Shown here: piece after piece, positions 41,001-51,785 of the stretch
How positions within the stretch are numbered: position 1 is the first letter of the stretch
Layout: each line of letters starts with the position of its first letter
Source: Formicarius rufipectus
Lineage: Eukaryota > Chordata > Aves > Passeriformes > Formicariidae
Direction of reading: 5' to 3'
DNA: 64,000 bases
NCBI GenBank assembly: GCA_013399695.1
Contig: VXAU01004370.1
Span: forward strand, 418,598 to 482,597
Translations under genes and position numbers: made by a program
Notes under the pieces: generated by a model
What the model was told of the DNA's origin: nothing
The model's input: the letters and a program-made list of their open reading frames with translations, nothing else
Database searches by the model: none

Positions 41001-44000
41001 GAAAGCCACTTCAGCTACAATATTGTAAAATGGGGTTTTGTCACATGGTATTTTACAAAATTGTCATGGAAAAATGTGTGAGAGCTCTTTAAAATGCAAG
41101 ATTCACCACAGGGGAAACAGCGGTTAGTTCTGTAAAGGAAAGAATGTCACATGGCTGAACACATTCTCTCATTATTCCCAGAAGCTAAAAAAGTAGCTAC
41201 AGGCAGAAAACTGACAATAATTATATTGCCTAGAAACTGACAGCATACATAAATCTACTGTATTAAACCTTTACTCAGTGATACACTTTCCAAAGCTCAT
41301 TTCAACATTAGCCCAGAAGTAACACTGTGCACAGCACTGCTCTTCAGTTTAAAGGAAATTTGAGTAAATTTTTCTTCCACGTACTGTGATAATTAACGTT
41401 TTGTGTGGTTGCCTTCTCTATCCTGTGACAACCTGAATTGCCATGATTTTTGTCTGCAATTTTCTTCCTTAGTAGATTGTCAGTAATACATGAAATAGAA
41501 AGCAGGGTTGCTTAAAAGGAAGAGCAATTCAGCCCTTGTTGAAATTGTTATATTTACAGTGAAAGCCTGCAGTGATGACGAGACAGCTATTCAGTCCTGA
41601 ACATCTGTTTATGTCAAATCAGAAGAGCACAGTGCAAGCAATCTAGACCCAGAAGGACTGAACTAATTTTGACATAACACTGAAAAATCATAAATCAAAG
41701 GTATACCTAAGAGGGAAAAATAAAGGTTGGTGGTGCTACAGGAAACGTGTTAGCACGGGACTGGCAAACTAATACAAACATGTTTCCATAATTACATCAA
41801 AAGCCATTAAATTAAAAGAAAATAACTTTCCTTTAGATAAGTACCAAATCCAACCTGCACTATTACAGCTCCTTCAGGCACTCACAGTAGCACTTCACTG
41901 GTGGTTCCCCAGACTGAGCGGAAGAGCAGACAAGCCCAAGTGGCAGCCAAGGGAAAAAAGCCGAGTTTTAAACTTTTTAAACTTTCCATGTTTGCAAATT
42001 CAGCATTGCTATTTTGCTGCCATAGCTTGAGTAAACAATATACCTTTATATATACCATATAAACAGATTACAAATGCATTTAGAAGTTTGGCAAGATGCT
42101 CTATCAAGTTAACTTACTATTTATGATGATTATATGATTCTAAGATAAATGTTTTTTCCTCTATAAGTTTCAGGCTATACTGTCTCCTTGAATTAATTTT
42201 AACAAGTTTGCATTGCTTATTGAACAGGTTTTTAGTGTTATTTGACCTCATAGTCTAGATGAAGAAAAAAAAAAGCTGGACTAGTTTCAGTAGGATATTT
42301 TCATGATTTCTACAGTGTAACACATACTGAGGGAAAAAAGACAACAGCATTTAGTAACATGGGAGAGTGATAATAGCACTGTCTCTCTGAAACTCCAATC
42401 TATTCTATTAGACAGTTAGAAAAATCCTTGCACTTGCACCAATTAAACTAATTATTATAGACCATTCCCTGATAAGCTCTAGTGTTTCAAAGTTTTCTAA
42501 CATGCCAGCAATTAAATATTCAGCCATGCATTACTTGCACACTGCCCACAGATTGTGAAGAATAAGAAAACATCATATTTTGGCTTACTTTTCTTAAATA
42601 TATTATCCTAATTAAATATTTCAGGAAATTAATTTTCTCCTTATCATACATGGAAAACCATTTAAAGTAAGTGTTTAGGGTGCGGGATTATTTTGGGTTG
42701 TTCCTGTACAGACTCCCAGCAAGGCCAGTTAAAGCTGTTACTTTCTAACACCACAGTGTTCCAACACAATCCTTAGAAACTTAACACCTCTTGCTTTATA
42801 AGTACAGAAGTATTGTTTATGCCTAAATGAGAGGCAATGAAGGATCATAACTCCCTGCAAAGAATTGAGACTTCTTGATGCACTTCACTTGTTCTGTGAC
42901 CAAGTGCTAGACAGGCACAGCCTTGTCCTTATTCTAAACAACTGTTTTCTATTGTTGGCTGAATGGTGCCTGTTAAATCTGGCTAAAGTCCCTCCTGTCC
43001 TATTCTGAAGTTTCTTGAAATAAAACAGAGCTGTCCATACATAGATAGACCTATGTGTCTAGCACAAGAAAAGCAAAAAAATTCCTTTTTTAAGCAAATT
43101 GAAGGACAATTCATAAGGGGGCAGAGGAGGGATGAGTAGGGAAGGAAATTCTTGTGGTATAATGTCCTTTTTTGTCTAGGGAGATTCTCCAAGAGGTTTT
43201 ACTCCACTGGCTCATCCTACTTGAAAAAACAACCCCCCAATAACTGCTCTTATCCATTCTTTCCTTCTCTTTTTGTTAAGTTCCTTAGTCCCAACTCCGC
43301 ATAGTCAAAAAGAAAATACAGTCAATGAGAAGACAAGTGGTTTTAGAATCAGTGAAATAAAACCATATCTCCTGAAACAATGATCTGCAATTTTTGCCAG
43401 ATTATGGCTGACAGCACTGAACAGCAAAGGAAATGAGGTACATTCAGGGGATATAAGGAACCCACTGCTATCTGTGCTGATCTTGCTGCCACTTGAACAA
43501 TGTCAGTGATGGTGGTGATAGTGGAAAAGGTTCACATAAACATTGGCAGGAGTACAAAGTTTTAAAAAGGAATGCATAGAGCTGCATCCAACACAGAGAC
43601 AGAGATTACGTATCGCTTTTCCACTGGCTGAATATAAGGAAAGTAATTCTTTTATCTAGCATGACTAAATGTCTTTCTTAAATTGGTTGTAATTTGGCAC
43701 AGTACTTCTCTTATACAAACCAAAGTGTTTATTCAGTATTTTTGTTCAGTTGTTTTATACTTGGCAGACTGTAAATGCACATTATCTTAATATTTCATGC
43801 AATCTTTGAATTGCCAACATTCAGATAAAGTGTATTTTCAAAGACACAGTAGACTAGAAGAGCATTTGGATCCAATGTATTGACATTAATCAGTTTTACT
43901 GCCTTCCTCCTATGCTGTGGAGGGGGAAACCACATCCTAAAGATGATTAATCTTTCAAAATAAAGAGGAAAATATATTTATTTTCAACTATTTCAAGCTA

Positions 44001-45046
44001 TGTTTTCAGCTAGCTCAAAAGACAAGTTTCAGCACTTCTTGGTAAAACAGATGGCAATTTTACCATCTATGTTGCCTACAGAAAACCAAATTTTATTTAG
44101 TCACATTTAAATTTCCCATTAACTATTTACATTTTTTTTCCCTGCATTTTCCACATATCCTCTCTTTTTATAAAGGAAGAAAAACTGTACAACAAAATTT
44201 CAGCAGAAGTATTGTCTTACTGTTTTCCGGGGTTTGTATATGTTTACACACCAAAAACATTATGTATAAGTAAAGGAAGAGGACAGTTTTTTCCTTAGCT
44301 GAAAGGGGAACTTTTGAAAGCTGCTGGATAGTTTAATGTAATATACATAAAAATAAAGTATTTTTTCTCTAATTTCACAAAATGCACTTATAATCTATTT
44401 ACTGATTTAATTCAGCTTGAATCTCCTCATTACAGACTTAACTAGTAAAAAAGAATTCCATTCCATTAGTGCTAAAATAATCTAAACTGGCTAGCAATTT
44501 CACCTTAAATCAAGCCTTTTAGACATTACAAAGTATTAAATTACCTTTTCTTTTCACTAAATGAGCTTTTAAAAAGCATCTGATCCTACTCATGACTTTT
44601 CTTTCTCTCTTTCTTAAAATAGACTGATTTGCAATTCCTCTAAAAAGAGAAGTTGCTTTGGTAGATCAAGTTAACTACTGAACATAATTGCAGAAAAGAG
44701 ATGTCCAAACCAGCATATCCACTGTGCACTTGAGATAAACAATCAAATCGTCAAAATAAAACTTGAAACTTTTTGTATCAATTTGCTTGCATATATTCAT
44801 CTCCCTTTTGGAATCTTTCAGTATTTGTGGGACTCTGCCATTATGTTAAAATCATTTAGCGACTGGCTGTTTATATGTAAAATAGTGATTTTATTTTTGT
44901 ACTGGAACTGGAACCAACCTGCTAAAGGATCTAATTAAGTCCTTGTCAAAAACTTCTTGCCTCAGGCTTGAACTTCTAAGATACCTATGCAGAAAACTTC
45001 TGGCTTTGGTTCTTGTATAGGTATCCAGTGAACCTTCAGTCAGTAA
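35076..45046. other. Intergenic stretch, no gene seen
   Basis: Ten kilobases of AT-rich DNA without a recognised exon, RNA gene or LINE. It holds a 17-T run at 36474-36490 and an A-run at 37383-37393. Segments 37330-37800 and 44340-45000 are especially AT-rich, with many TAAT motifs. Such composition is common in conserved gene-desert elements but also in neutral DNA. Confidence 0.5.
36474..36490 (-). repeat. Poly-T run (poly-A on minus strand)
   Basis: Seventeen consecutive T. It could be the A-tail of an old minus-strand retroposon, but no body is recognised at higher coordinates. Confidence 0.7.
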
Positions 45047-45215
45047 TTATTGCTTTGTTGTTGGCTGGACTTCACGAACGAAGATCTTGGGATAAACCTG
45101 CACAATGGATTTTTTAAGTGAGGCACAGGGTGCGCAGAACTGGCCCCACCCCCTTTACTCCTGAGGTTCATTTTGCCACGGCCGAGCAGCTCGGACGGCG
45201 ACAGCGAGTTCCTCG

Positions 45216-45226
45216 GGATTCAAACC
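45216..45226 (-). promoter_or_regulatory. Pol III B box of the SINE-like element
   Basis: Reverse complement GGTTTGAATCC differs from the consensus GGTTCGANTCC at one position (T for C, a typical CpG decay change). Confidence 0.7.
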
Positions 45227-45270
45227 AGCGTCCTGAGAGGAGGAGCCAGCTCCACAGGCGGGGGCCTACG

Positions 45271-45281
45271 CCACTCGGCCA
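45271..45281 (-). promoter_or_regulatory. Pol III A box of the SINE-like element
   Basis: Reverse complement TGGCCGAGTGG is identical to the D-arm core of many vertebrate tRNA-Ser genes. Transcription would start about ten bases upstream, near 45292 on the minus strand. Confidence 0.7.
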
Positions 45282-45300
45282 ACGCCCGCCGCCTCTCAAG

Positions 45301-45487
45301 TGTAACATCTCAGATTAAAGAAAAAGAAAAGACCAGCAAACAGAAAAGCAATAATGTCAGGTTGTTGAGCAATCCTGGGAGCCCACGTGGGTCAGAGCAC
45401 CAGGGGAAGACCTCGCCTTATCCTCTCTGCCACTGACTGATACAAACGTGGCACTGCAGCCACGCCTGTAACACGAGCTGGGGCAGG
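45301..45487. other. CpG-containing stretch beside the SINE, possibly part of a longer element
   Basis: This 187-bp stretch contains several CpGs and a perfect 10-bp palindrome CCCACGTGGG at 45382-45391. Near-identical 11-mers (10 of 11 bases) lie at 45047-45057 and 45488-45498. If these are a target-site duplication, the whole inserted unit is 45058-45487 (430 bp) and this stretch is its 5' part. No coding capacity is recognised. Confidence 0.35.
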
Positions 45488-45711
45488 TTATTGCATTGAG
45501 ATACAGTGTATATAAATTAAGTTCCCATTTCACCCTTAACTCAGCATCCCAGTCCCTGCTTTTGCCTCCCCATATTTTTTTACTGCCTTGCTATGTAAAT
45601 TGGTGTCTTGGGGTTTTTAATAGATAAATACTTGCTTACAGGGTGACATCTCATCATTAAAAGTCTAAATCTGTAGTTTCCTTATTCTGTGTGGTAGTTT
45701 CTGCTCAAATC

Positions 45712-45776
45712 TGGGGATAGGAACTGGATGGCCTTTAATGTCCCTCGCAAACCAAACCATTGCATGATCCAATGAA
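45712..45776 (+). repeat. CR1 LINE 3'-terminal fragment
   Basis: 'ggcctttaatgtccctc' followed by 'aaaccaaaccattgcatgat' matches the last ~60 bases of plus-oriented CR1, including a degenerate form of the terminal ATTCTATGA unit. Only the tail end remains. Confidence 0.65.
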
Positions 45777-45914
45777 AGCTCATGTTAGTCATCAGTAACT
45801 AAACAAGTAACAAGTACCCCTAGAAGAATCCCACGGGTTAGGGCTCTAGAAGATAACAGGGCTCAAAGAGAGCTGTTCAGTATTCAAGCATCCCTTCCTC
45901 AGAGCTCAAGACCA

Positions 45915-47115
45915 GTGTATACCCATGAGCAAGAAATCAAGCAATGGGAGCAGGAGACCTGCATGGCTGAGCAGGAGGTTTCTAGCAAATCACAAATGGC
46001 AGAAAGAAATTTATGAGGTGTAGAAGAAAAGGCAGGCCATCGGGAAAAACTATAGGAACATTGTCAGAGTATGCAAGGGTGCGGTGAGGAAGGCCAATTG
46101 AGTAATTGAGCCAGGCAAGGGGTATCAAGGACTACAAGAAGGGCTTCTACAAGTACATCAGCAGTGAAAGGAAGACTAGGGAAAATGTGGGGCTGCTGCT
46201 GAATCAAATGGGTGATTCCACCACAGAGAAGGTGGAATTGGAATTGCTGATTTCCTTCTTTGCCTCAGTCTTTACTGGTGAGGCAATGAGTCCCAGACCT
46301 TGAAGGTAAGAGAGGAATATTTGAAAAAGGAAGACTTGCCCTTGGTCATATAGGATTGGATTAGGGATCAGCTAGACAGACCTAACACTGATGGATCCAT
46401 GGGCCCTAGTGAGATACACCTACAGGTGCTGAGAGGGCTGGTGGGTGTTTTTGTTAAGCCACTCTCTATCATCTGAGAAAAATCATGGAGAACAGAAGAC
46501 ATGCCAGACAACTGGAAGATGTTACTCCCATATTCAAAAAGGGCAAGAAGTAGGATTTGGGAAACTACCAGCCAGTCAGCCACACCTCCATACTTGGAAA
46601 GGTGATGGAACAGATGATTCTTGAGACATGTAACAGAAAATGAAGTCATCAGGAGCAGTCAGCATGGGTTCACTGAAGGGGAATCTTGCTTGAACAATCT
46701 GATAGCTTTCTTTGATGACATGGCAGGATGGGTTGATGAGGGGAGAGCACTGGATGTTGTCTGCCTTGACTTCAACAAGGCTTTTTACACTGTTGCCCAT
46801 GACAACCTTGTAGGTAAGCTCAGGAAATGTGGATTAGATGAATAGATAGGGAGGTGGAACAAGAACTGGCTGAATGGCAGAGCTCAGAGGGTCATTGTAA
46901 GAATAGAAAAGCCTTCTGGAAGATTTTACTGCAAGGAGATTAAGGTTTTTCATTTAAGGAAGTTTTCCTGCCTGGAATGAGGCTTCTTTCCCAGAGACAG
47001 TTCTAGATGTTCTTGCTCCTGCATTCCAGAGAAGTTGACTCCCTGATCGGGGTGTCCCTGCCTTAGATCTCCAGAGGTGCCTTCCAACCCTAGCAATTCT
47101 GTGACTCTGTGAAGG
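45915..47115 (+). repeat. CR1 LINE with partial ORF2 (reverse transcriptase remnant)
   Basis: Plus-oriented CR1 that retains part of ORF2. The segment 46106-46303 encodes the region with 'KKGFYKYISSERKTRENVG' and 'FFASVFTG', typical just upstream of the RT domain. The segment 46621-46845 encodes RT motifs around 'QHGFTEGESCLNNL' and 'CLDFNKAFYTVAHD', which hold the first catalytic aspartate (the D of LDFNKA). Frameshifts and stops separate the two. After 'NWLNGRAQR' near 46890 the sequence jumps to a 3' UTR-like part ending 'ccttccaaccctagcaattc' at about 47100. The segment with the second RT aspartate pair (FADD box) is therefore deleted. The copy is dead. Confidence 0.92.
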
Positions 47116-47509
47116 CAATGAAAAATCTGAGTTTCTCATGAAGTGATAGTATCTAAATAGGACTTGATCTCACTGAATTGCTTCAAGAAGCTTTATAATC
47201 AAAACTGTGTCCATGAGAATACTATAAACTACACCTAGAAGAAAATACATATGGTGGAGCGGTGAAGCCCTGTAAGTCTCTCAGAAAATAAGTCCAAGAT
47301 GAACATCCACCCATGACTAGTCCTATCCTTTCCCACCAAGCAGCCTTTTGAAAAGATTAATCTGGAACAAGATAGGAAGCTACTGTTGTATAGTATGAAA
47401 ACAGATTGGTGCTAGTTGATCATTAAACTGAAGAGCTATTGATGGTGCCTCCTGCACTCCCTAATTTATTGCATCCTCAAACTAATCCTGTCTTCACACT
47501 AGCACTCCT
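47116..47509. other. Intergenic spacer, no gene seen
   Basis: Unique-looking AT-rich DNA between the CR1 and the regulatory candidate. Nothing is recognised. Confidence 0.5.
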
Positions 47510-47790
47510 TCTATTCATCTGCAGAGACAATAAGCAACATTTTAATCTCATTAAGCAAATATTAAGGCTGTTTGGAACTGTGGTTTTGTAGCCTAGCAAT
47601 TTCATTTCCATTCATGTGCTTTAGGGATCGCAGTTTGAGTCAGAATAAAGGCTTGGAGGGCTGTGCTAGAGGGAAATTTTAGGCTCACAGAACAGGCTGT
47701 AATTTCCATTTATCTGCGTCTGACAAGGCCGTGCATGGCAGGGGCAAGAAAATGTTGCTGCTTGTCTCTCAGGCTATAGATAATAGGAGG
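47510..47790. promoter_or_regulatory. Candidate conserved enhancer with paired-class homeodomain palindrome
   Basis: TAATCTCATTA at 47543-47553 is a perfect P3 site (TAATNNNATTA), bound cooperatively by dimers of paired-class homeodomain proteins. Around it lie SOX-like ACAAT (47528), an AGCAAATATT block and GATAATAGG-type motifs near 47780. The stretch has the mixed, non-repetitive texture typical of conserved non-coding elements. Conservation cannot be tested here, so function is inference. Confidence 0.35.
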
Positions 47791-50700
47791 GATGGTTAAA
47801 AAATTACCAATAAAGTAACATAGCAGCTCCTGGCTTTAAGGACTAGAGGTTGAGAACTTAAATACAATTCACTTGTGATCAAAATGAAACATTCATGACT
47901 GTAAGACATCAGTCCAAACACCAGCAACAGCAGATCTATTTCATGGAGAAATGCAAGAACATCTGCTAAATAATGGATTTTTCTAACTACTGAAGCTTTT
48001 CTTTCCTTCTTTTTCTTTCTGAATCCTACCTTCTGACCTTAGAAAAACAACCAGTTCAACCAATGTCCTTGTCAAGGACAAGATGTGCTATGCAAATACA
48101 ATACAGCAGTTTACTCCACGGGCACAGCAGACATGCTGTTAAAATCAGATACTGCATGAGCAGCAACAACATACCACGGGAACAGAAATAACATAGAAGT
48201 GGCATAGAGTAGTCTACAAGTCTCACCGGTCTACAAGTTCTCCCACAGATATCTTCAACATAGTAGCTATCTGTGCTCCCAGCTCTTAAGTTCTGCCCAC
48301 ACACCGACAGCTACTCCCCACCATTCTTGGACACAGAGCAGGTTTCCTTTGCAGAGAGAAGAGCAAGACTGATTTCAGATCAGGTGTGATGTTACATCAC
48401 ATCAGAATTTCAGTTTCCCTTTCCTCAGAAGACAGAGCTAGAAACACATTTTCATGCTGCTGGTTCCTGCACAACTCTGCCCTGCACTTCACAAGGCAAG
48501 AATGGAACCATGAAAAGGAAAACACTGCAGGGACAGCATTGAAGGGGCACCTGAAATCTACTGATCATAGAGTTCATACTGATGTGGTTGAACAGAATCA
48601 GCAAGCAGAACCTCAAATAATTTAAAGACTGAAAAGAAACCAATTATAAAATGTTGCTGTTTCTCAAGGGCCAGTACTGGTTTGTAGGCTGTGACTCCTG
48701 CCTTAGCTCAGAGTTCATGTCTGTCTAAGCTGGCAGTCTACAGGCAATAGAGATACTGTGCTCCCCTTTATGTGGCACTTACTCCATATCTGCACATTTT
48801 TTTCCTTCAGAAGAAGGGGGAAAAAAGCAAGCCCTTCCTAACAAACAGTTCACAAGTAAGGAAAGGGTGGCATGAGTGGGAATTCCCCACTTACAAGTTA
48901 AAATATGAATAAAAACTTCAATGGTGTCAGTTTATTTTGCTTTCTCTCCCCCTCTGTCTGTGTGTCTCACATAGTACATTTTCAGCCCTAACTGCAGCCA
49001 GCTACAAATCTTGTGGCTGACAGTTAAATGGCCACTCCAAAGATGTTGTCTGATGTTGCTGAGGCTTTGGTATGCCCCGGGATGTAGGTCACTGTTAGTG
49101 CACAGCCTTTCTCATATCCTTTGCTCCCATGATGCATTTATATGATGGTGCTTTAATGTGACACTCTTTCAAAATAGAAGTCAGGAGATGTAAAGTCTGT
49201 TTCCTACATAAATTATTTTTAATCTCTAATTTACATGACTCTTGACATCTGCCATCAAATGGCAGTGTATCTTGTTGTTTTAGTCTCAAGAGAAAGACAG
49301 ATCGTTGCTATCTCCATTGCCAGCACTCATCTCATCATCTTTAAACAGCTTTATTCCTGGTTTTCAGAGGTACAAAAGAGACTCCTAAGGAGCAAAGCTC
49401 TCTCGGGGTTTTACATAAAAAATACATTGGAATGAAGAAAGCTCCTAGGATTAGCACGATTTTACCCCTCATGTCATGGTCACATCATACAATACTTACA
49501 AATTTAACTATCTCCATCTACAAGATAAGACAGTATTCTGCCCCTCTTTAATCCCATTGAGAGGTCTTTCCAAAATCTCACCTAATGACTGGAACCTTAT
49601 TCTGATTTCTGGGTTGAATCTGTCTATTTAGTAGCAAGCTGTAAAAATTGCAAAAACATGTAAGAACTAGTGTATTACACCACAGCCAAAGTCCATCTGT
49701 CTTGGCATTCTGTTTCCAGCAGTGGGCAGTATAGAACATTTTGAGAAAGGATTTTGGAATCAAGTACTAGAAGAGCAAAGAAAAACTATAGTGTGTCAGA
49801 AATAGGCACATGCTAACTTGTGACATTAATTTCCAACTGTAACCAAAATAAAATTTATATAAATNTTCTTTGGTCCTATTCCTTTCTGACCAGTGTGAGC
49901 CTCTGAGAGACATTTTAGGTAAGAAGATTACTGGTGCATTATTATGACATTTTTTTTAACTGTTTCAAAATAGAGTAAATAATTCAGGCTGAACCTTGAC
50001 CTGAGATGCCTGCACTTTTGCCATACCTGGGTTAATGTAAAACCAGCCTGCGTTCCAGTCAGAAATATCTGGCTGGATTGGGTGACAGTCACTAAACCAT
50101 ATTCAGGGTTAGGATCTATAGGAACATCAGGACCCTGTATAGGTAGAAGTATACCTTTTGTAAGATGTTTCACTTTGGCATGCCTAAAATGAGTGCTAAA
50201 AAGAGTCACACATATTGAACTAACATTGCTAGAATCTGATTTGAAACTTGCAAGACCACCTTTATGTTACACTGGTTCACTTGACAAGAAACATCTGATT
50301 AGCCAAAAGTTTACAGGTGAAATGTTTAGTTTTCCAACACTACTTTTTCAGTGAATGGAAGACAACTTGGCTTTTGAATAACAGTCTCAAATCTCTACAT
50401 AGATGGGGCTTGACAGGGTAAGATCAGTTGAGAGTAGCAATGAACTTGACATTTTTTAGTTTCATTTTCACTCCACTCGCCATGAAACATTTTGCAACCT
50501 CAGGTTTTTAAGCTAGAAGCAGTGGAGAACATTCTCCTCAGGGCACTGAGAACCCAAAAGGCCTGTTTCATGGCCTGTGCAAGCACTGAAGCATTGATAG
50601 CCACATTCAGAGGTTTTTTCCCATGTGATATTTAATATTCATTATGATAAGTTATCTGAACGTCTTCTGAAAAGTGGAAAGAACTGAATGGAGATTGAAC

Positions 50701-51357
50701 TTCATTTCTCATACTCCTTAAAAGATGGATGCAGAGAAGCAGAGATAACTGGGCCACAGCAGGAGGCATAATGAGATTTCTGTTACTGAAATAGCCTGGA
50801 GATAACCAAGAATACAATGGGTAGTAAAAGGCAGTGGTGGAAAATTGTAGATGTTGACTTCAGTTTGAGCCTCAAAATGATTCTAGACTTTGTCTTCCAT
50901 TTTCTATCTCTCCTCACTAGCCAATTTACTTTACATCACAGTGTCCCAATCTTAGGCATGATCTTCTCTTTCTTGCCCAGTCCTTCCACTAAGTCATTCT
51001 TTTGCCTCTAGTTTCCCAACAGAAATTGCAACTGCTTTGAGTAACAGAAGATGCCGACAGTGAAAAGGACCACATTTTTAATTTCTGCAGTGGTGTTACA
51101 GATGTTTCATCTCCTGGTACAGGCAGAAGGATTTAGAATGCAAGCCCATTTGTTTCGCCTGGGTTCAGTGAAACCACATTATGTTTTAAATCCTAACCAC
51201 AGCTTATGCCACCTATAAGCACCCAAGAGCCTTTCAATATCAATCTAGTAGAGTTGGAGAAGATCCCCATCAAAATGGTGGGCTGTCCTACTCACACACA
51301 ATAAACAGATAGTGTAATTCGTTACACACATTTAGGAGGTGTGCATTACCACAAAGA
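47791..51357. other. Intergenic stretch, no gene seen
   Basis: No exon, RNA gene or repeat is recognised. One ambiguous base (N) occurs at 49865. ORFs of 60-93 codons overlap on both strands and look random. Confidence 0.5.
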
Positions 51358-51785
51358 GAATCATAGAATGGCCTGAGTTGGGAGGGATCTTAAAGATTAT
51401 ATAGCTCTAACCCATCCCCTCCATGGGCAGGGACACATTCCACTAGAACAGATTTCTCAGACCTTCATCCAGCCTAGCCTTGAACATTTCCAGGAGTGGA
51501 GCATCCACAGCTTTGCTGGGTAACCTGTTCCAGTGCCTCATCACCCTCACAGGGAAGAACTTCTCCCTAATATCTAAACCTACTCTCTTTCAGTTTGAAA
51601 CCATTCCCCTTGTCCTATTTATATGTCTTTACATGTTCTTGTAAATAGTGTCCCACCACATTTATTGTATGCTCTCTTCAGCTACTGGAAGGCCACAATT
51701 AGGTTACCCTAAAGCCTTCTCTCTTCCCTCTGGATGTGACCATCCAACCACTTTCTTATCCATCTAACAGTCTAGCAGAGGTTTG
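51358..51785 (-). repeat. CR1 LINE 3' end with internal deletion (minus orientation)
   Basis: It starts 'gaatcatagaatggcc', the reverse complement of the CR1 tail, and continues 'ccatgggcagggacac', 'cattccactagaac', 'tgttccagtgcctcatcac' and 'ccattccccttgtcc'. After about 51725 it jumps to 'ccactttcttatcc', a motif that normally lies much deeper in ORF2, which points to an internal deletion. It is non-coding. Confidence 0.93.

Larger units (their letters stand above)
45058..45300 (-). mobile_element. tRNA-derived SINE-like element with Pol III promoter and (CAA)n tail
   Basis: Read on the minus strand, the element has a tRNA-like head (about 45292 down to 45205), a CpG-rich middle, a unique 3' body and a short CAA tail at about 45058-45066. 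The A box TGGCCGAGTGGC matches the consensus at 11 of 12 positions and the B box GGTTTGAATCC at 10 of 11. The two boxes start 55 bases apart, close to the 53 in a typical tRNA-Ser, and 'GGCCGAGTGG' is the class II (Ser/Leu) D-arm. Acceptor and T stems do not pair well, so this is a decayed or SINE-type tRNA relic, not a tRNA gene. The high CpG density (about a dozen sites in 150 bp) in CpG-poor DNA suggests a fairly recent insertion. Its 3' body recurs at 29095-29191. Confidence 0.7.

Noticed and set aside
45216..45292. A functional tRNA-Ser/Leu gene on the minus strand
   Set aside because: The A and B boxes fit, but acceptor, anticodon and T stems do not pair; better explained as a SINE head.
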